From contig JXTC01000230.1 of assembly GCA_002914845.1 (NCBI GenBank), forward strand, positions 419,023 through 483,022: DNA of 64,000 nucleotides, given 5' to 3'. The number at the start of each line of letters is the position of its first letter. Position 1 is the first letter of the stretch. This document shows, piece by piece, positions 58,121-64,000 of this stretch. A program made the translations under genes and the position numbers. A model generated the notes under the pieces. That model made no database searches. It saw only the letters and a list, made by a program, of their open reading frames with translations, and was not told where the DNA came from. This stretch comes from Trema orientale (taxonomy: Eukaryota; Streptophyta; Magnoliopsida; Rosales; Cannabaceae).

Positions 58121-61100
58121 CTTTTGTTTCAAAGTGTACATTTTTTTTTTTTGGGTTTCTTTAACTAATTTTAAGTACTATGGAAATGTCACCCCGGTCG
58201 GCAAAAGCTAATTGGAGGTTGAAAAATGAGAAAGAAAGAAGGAAAAAAAAAAAAGTAGTATGTCTGAAGTTTCCATGATGATGATCAAAATGTAACTTGT
58301 ACATACACCATGTAAAAATCAATGGAATATGAGATTTGAAGGCTTTTTTTCATTTTCTTTTTGGGGTTTATTAATTTATTTTCCTGTTTCTTTACCTTCC
58401 ACTTGAGATTGTATGTGGGGTTACCTGCATGAATTTCCATTATAGTGTTCTGGAATGCAATTATGAGATCAGAGTTTTTGTTCCCAGCTTGTCTCCTGCA
58501 GCGTCATCATCATTGTCATCAACGACAAAGGGTACTTGTAAAACTCTCTATTTTTTTGGTAATAGGGTAGGGTACTCCTAAAACCAAAAGCCTTATCTTG
58601 AGTTTCTAAGACATCTCTTTACGAAATTTTAACTAGAAATTAATATATTAGAAGACGCTTATCTTGAATTTCGGGGGTCTTAAAAGAACTTGTACGAAAT
58701 TGAAAAGTACATGGCAGTATCAGTGGAAGATGAGAAACCAAGAACCATTTTTTTTTTTTTTTTTAGAAACCAAAGAACCTAGACGGCCAGAACCTTTCTT
58801 TTCTCCCTTTTCTGCCGTTATAAAAAGGTAATAGAAGAAATTGTCACTAAATTGTTTAGGACCTTTTTTTTAATTTTTTTTTCCACAACGAATCTTAAAT
58901 ACTGAAAATAAATCTTATCTGAGCTCGACAGATCCGTTTGGTTGTTAAAAAGTGATATTAACAAAATCGTAAGCACAACTTCAGCAGATTTGGATATACA
59001 TTAAAAAAAAGTTATACGACCAAGTTTATGAGAATCTATGCAGACTGTTGGCGTTTGATTAACGTTTTCTATACAAAGAACTTTCACAGAGATCTAAGCT
59101 CGTGCCCATATTATTGACATAGGTAACGTGAGAAGATGTGAAGGATCTGGACTCCATAAGACTAATCCAATATTATTGTTACAGATCCACAAATGGCCAA
59201 ATGTAAATAATATTAATCAAACCATTAGCTGAATTATGCTCTTTACAAACATGCATACAGAGGGCAGTGTTATGTATTTCCTCAAGTGGTATGTGACAAA
59301 ATGGGAGTATTTAAATTGGAACAACTTTCTAATATGGTTTGGAAATTGCTTATGTTTCATTAATTTATGCTGGGGAGCCATGTGCCTCATTCCCTTAGCT
59401 TTCATCTTCATGTTTAGGAATTAGGATTCTTTAATATAATATACGTAAAATTATCTCTGTCTCTCTCTTTCTCTCTATATATTAACAAATGGGCACATGT
59501 TGTGGGGTGGTGGGTGGGGTTATTGTACTGGCAAAAAAATCTCAACTTTTCATGGATGCTGGATCCACAATCCTATTCCATCTATTATATGGATCATTAT
59601 AAAAGAACTTTTTCTTTTTTACTTTTCCATTTAATGAGAGGTTTGAGTTGGGAGTTCTAGTTGGGAATTATGGCTAGTTACAAAAGAGGAATTTTATTCA
59701 GTATGCTCTATATTAGCCCCAAGTAGTAGAAAACTATCCCCTTTAATGTTTCTCTTAAAAATATCATTTTTTGGACCAAAAGACTCTCAATGTAATATAA
59801 GAAAGAAAAATGCATCCGGAATCATTGAAATCCTATCGAAATATCATAAAAAACAATCAAGAATTATCTTGAACATATCAAAACACAAGTCATAATCGAT
59901 ATTTTATAAAAAAAGAATTGAAATTCACCAAATTTCCATCGAAGACCACAGAGAAGGTTCATGATTTTCTCGAGCCTATGAGAAATTTGCAAATGTCAAA
60001 ACCAGAATCAATTTTTTCACAACATAAACTACCTCAAATATATCGAAACTTAGTAATGAATTATTTCAGACATACCCACAACAATTAAACACATCAATTG
60101 ATTACCTATAATCTCGAGACAATCAAAATCAGATTTGGAACAAATATAGATGCTTAATCACTTGATGGTCTTTCCAAACTATTTTTCGCTCAATTTGTTG
60201 GACTCCATCGGGTTTTCACTTTCAAAGATTATTCTTAAATGTAGACTCTCCTCAGATTTATTAGAGATAGAGAGTAGAGGGATTAAAGGAATTTAGGTCC
60301 TGATTTGTAAGTCTTTAAAGGTTTTTTTTTTTCTTTTTTTTTCCTCTGTTTAGAAAAGGGGATTAGTGGTGTCATCACGCTCTTAGACTAGTGCCACGTA
60401 AGGAATCTAGGCGGGATCAAGAAAGGGACATGATTAAGTCTTTAAGAGGCTAATCATGGCATTTTGATCTTTTAAGACTTTAGGTTATAATTTGTAAGTT
60501 CACATATATACATTAGAAAGGGAGATAATATTGCTCAACACCAGAACCTTAATTACAATGTCAATGTTAGACACATTAGTGTTGAATACTCATACTAATA
60601 TTAGTATAAGTTCTATCTATAAAAGAACAATGCTAAAGACGCACTTGCAGTAGTGAGCAGTGCTAAAGATGCACTTTCATATGTTTTTTGTATAAAATAG
60701 AAAGTAAGTCACACATCCAATTTTAGATGTGAAGCTCATACATTTAATAGCATGTGGTGCTAAGCATATAACTCAATTTGCTAAGCATATATAACTCAAT
60801 TTAGTCATTTATTATAATAATATATAAAGAAATAATTCCGTACCCAAAATTATCCTGTGCTTACTCTTTTATATAAGATTACTACCAAGATTTAAACCTC
60901 TCTTGCCCTTTTAAACTTCCAACCACTCCACATGCATTATTTTCTCAAAAGCAAGTCCAAGATGTAAAAATATACTATTCATCAAAAGGGACCAAGAAAA
61001 GAGAAATAAATAAGGAAAAGGACAGGAACTCTCTCTCTCTTGTACTGAGATTTACTTTTAAAATAGGTATTTTAATAAGATAGGTTTCCTCCCTGTTTGA

Positions 61101-64000
61101 CTAAAATCGTCTAGAATGTAGATCCTTTAGGTGGGTTTGGTTCAAAATTCCCGGTAGTAGATAGGAACTAAGTTCAGGTCCCTCATCATATGGCCCTGAC
61201 CTGGCCTTGTTCCCATCATGCTGCTCTTACTTCATTAAATAAATGAATTTTTTAATACAAATATTTTATTCATTGTTTAGTTATACTATAAAGAAAAAAA
61301 GGAGTAATAAGATATAAAATAATAAGAACATAACATAAGATATGCTTTGTTTCTATAAGTTATGTCTTGAAGCATGTCCTTACCGTTTTGTAATGGACAT
61401 TCAATTTAGGCATCATTATGGGTTGAAAATTTATATGGTTTTCATCTGCTTGGTCGCCTTGGGAGGGCTCAATTTCTGACCAGTGGGACTGAGAGGAGCC
61501 GATTCAAGTTTATCTCTCTCTCTTTAAGTCCATATAAATGAATAAATAAATATTTTCTTTTCCTTTTTTGCATCTGAAGCTGTAATATCCAGTCAAATTT
61601 TCTGAATCCCCATAAAATTGTTTGCTAAAATCTAAGCTGCAAGACGTGGGCTGGGACAATTTTTCTTCTATTTATAACAACAAAAAATTGATGGAGATTG
61701 GGGAAGATATTAATTGGGAAATATTTAAGGAACCAAGCAAAGAAATAAAAAAGAAAATAGTTTTCTTCTTTTTTAAAAACCCTATAGCCCCTTCTCAAGA
61801 AATTTCTCATCTACCTTCTTGTAAACTCCCGTATATTAATATTTACATTTCGCCAGAGAGGTAGATACTCCTCAGGATTATTTATTTATTTATTTTAGGT
61901 TAATAATAATAATAACACTTGAATTATATTTATTGCAATACTATAGCCTTCGAACTTTCAACTTGCGTAATAATGAACACTAAATTATGCAATTATTATA
62001 ACAATGACTAATTTATCACAAACTTTTAATTTTTTTGATTAGAAAATAGTCATGACAAAGCGTATAATTAGGCATTATTTATTTTTATGAGTCATAATCT
62101 CGTTTTCAACCATAGTTACTAAACTGTATACTTTGCACATGACCTATTTCTGTTAAAAAATTAATAATTTGTAAAAAAATTGATTATTGCTGTAATAATT
62201 ACATGAGTCTTGACAGTTTACTGCATAAGTTAAAAATTCAGAATCTTATTCTTGATCATATTTACCAAACCGTGTGTTTTGTAATTACTAACTTATATTA
62301 AATATTTAATAGTTTGTGATAAAATTGTCGTTGTTACGAATAATTATATAATTAAGGGGCCAATATTGTGTAAATTAAAAATTGAGGGGCTAAAATAGTA
62401 CAACAAGTATAATTCAGAGGCTATTAATATTATTAAACTTTTGTTTGTTGTTTTATTTTTTTTTTCTTATTTCGTTTTTAATAATCCTTCTTTTGTGTGA
62501 AGACATAAATCACCCTAAATTTAAATCTATGAGTATTTTGTCCTACTTGATTCTAGATCTGTATGAGTTGTATTTATTTTCTTTATTTTCGTGTAGTTTC
62601 CATATTATCTTTTAATTTGAGATTTTTGTGGTCCAGATCTGAAAAATTTTATGCAATTCAAGATCGATTCCTGCAAAAGATCCGCCACATTACGAAAGAA
62701 CCAATTTCGGTGGTAGAGGATGATTTTGAAGAGCAAATAGATGTCTTTCACAAAGCTCTAGTTATACCCATGTTAGATTTTGTATTTTCTTCTTGATCGT
62801 TAGTCGAATAAAATGATTTTATCGATTATTCATTTATTGTAATGGGTTGTATTTTGGTTATTGATGGAGTGAATTATTGTATTGAATTATTCATTTAATG
62901 AATGAAATTTTAGTTTGATTTAAAAAAAAAAGTAAAAAAGAAAACGAGTGTAACTAATAAATGCAAATATCTTGGAAGCTTAATCATGAGTGTTGAAATT
63001 TGTTCTAATATATTCCATTTAATTACAAGTTATACATTACATTCCTTGTCTTTTGCTGTATCTCAAAACTTAATTAATTTCCCTAGAAAAAGCCCTAGCT
63101 AACTTTAAATAAATCGGCTGTTTCGCTCAAAAAAAAAATCGGCTATTTTAATATATTTAGCTATAGGCCGGCGCTAACTTTAATTAAACCTATAAAGTTG
63201 ATACTCCTTTCTTTTCCTTAGCTTGTAGCTTTATCTCTATGTGAAAGAAAAGCAAAACAAAACAAAAACAGTTAGCGGACAAATACTATGAAGAAATGAA
63301 ATATTTATATGGGTGTTGTTTGAATAGAGTTTTTTATTTTTGTTCCATAGATAAGTACTTTAATTGAGGTCATGATGGTTATAATAATACTAGTAATTTT
63401 ATAAAAAAGAAAAATCTAATTAATAAGTATATATATATAAAGTTATTTATGATTAAAAATATTAACAACCTGTTTATCGCCTACTAGTTAGATAATATTT
63501 TTTTAATCATCTTTCCATTATTTTTTAATATTTTTATTCCCATTCCATGTTTGATTCTTATATTTATATTTTATTTTGTTTCATTATTTATCTCTTACTA
63601 ATTATATACAAGTATAACTTTCTTTCTTTTTTTATTTTATTTTATTCCTACACATAACTAATTTTTTGAAGTCCCAAATAACCTTAGTTGATTAAAATTT
63701 TCTCTTCCACGTACCTATCTCTTTCTTTCTCCTTTTTTTTTTTTTTTTTTCATTTCATGTCTTTTATAAAAAATTATTTTTAATAAAAAAATCAACTATT
63801 TTTTTATTAATGATTTGATAATTATTGATTAAAATATTATTTTTGTATAAATTTTTTTATTAACTATCAAATGTGTTAATAGTCCTCTATCTCTTTCTTT
63901 CTTTTTTTTTTATTTCACGCATTTTATTAAAAAAATACTTTTTAATTAAAAAAATCAACTATTTTTTGATTAATTATTTGATAATTATTGATTAAAATAT
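58121..64000. other. 5.9 kb gene-free AT-rich interval to the window end
   Basis: The MORN 3' flank has a T run at 58140-58153. After it no supported gene is seen. The 77-aa ORF at 62563-62796 has a charged stretch (FYAIQDRFLQKIRHITKEP) that looks more protein-like than its neighbours, but I recognise no family and find no adjoining exons. T-rich tracts are frequent at 63600-64000, with two related blocks (around 63720-63850 and 63885-64000) that share AAAAAATCAACTATTTTTT and look like a local duplication running off the end. Confidence 0.5.

Noticed and set aside
62563..62796. 77-aa ORF with a charged protein-like segment
   Set aside because: No recognised family, no adjoining exon and T-rich start; not enough to call a gene.

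Overview
This is a gene-poor, AT-rich stretch of plant nuclear DNA, most likely from a eudicot and probably a rosid. Introns follow the GT-AG rule and are large and T-rich. The recognisable proteins are plant ones (a GRAS regulator of the NSP2 type, a PHT1 phosphate-transporter relic, a plant MORN-repeat membrane protein). Intergenic DNA is full of small inverted-repeat transposons, a decayed LINE and LTR-like pieces. I could not name the species. No prokaryotic, organellar, CRISPR or viral gene content was seen.

Layout. 1-18.7 kb has no supported gene. It holds an LTR-like block (about 2.86-4.8 kb), a CACTA-ended element, a candidate solo LTR and several MITEs, two of them with clean target-site duplications. 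An intronless NSP2-type GRAS gene lies at 18.7-20.35 kb and carries a miR171-type target sequence in its coding region. 20.4-30.6 kb is again transposon-rich: two fold-back elements, a long hairpin, and a minus-strand LINE relic (25.2-28.5 kb) with reverse transcriptase, zinc-knuckle and RNase H pieces. 30.6-41 kb is a tandem duplication of a two-exon PLP-dependent aminotransferase gene of the kynurenine/glutamine transaminase type. Promoter, first exon, intron, large second exon and 3' flank are all duplicated. 43.57-44.84 kb is a 5'-truncated PHT1 phosphate-transporter pseudogene. 45-55.5 kb is repeats and featureless AT-rich DNA. 55.9-58.1 kb is a three-exon gene for a membrane-anchored protein with eight MORN repeats, preceded by a 21-codon upstream ORF. 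58.1-64 kb has no supported gene.

How the genes relate. There is no operon-like system. The aminotransferase pair and the MORN gene are probably old neighbours: from memory, their Arabidopsis counterparts are adjacent (At1g77670 and At1g77660), which would be microsynteny. NSP2 acts in symbiosis and strigolactone signalling and PHT1 proteins import phosphate, but here the PHT1 copy is dead and nothing in the sequence links the two.

The most informative signals are four. Copy A of the aminotransferase has its exon-1 splice donor copied into four tandem repeats; copy B has one. A 1.09-kb Mutator-like fold-back element sits downstream of copy A with a 9-bp duplication, and the matching empty site survives in copy B. 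A MITE group sits repeatedly beside TA microsatellites. NSP2 has a near-perfect miR171h-type site. I found no convincing novel multi-gene system.
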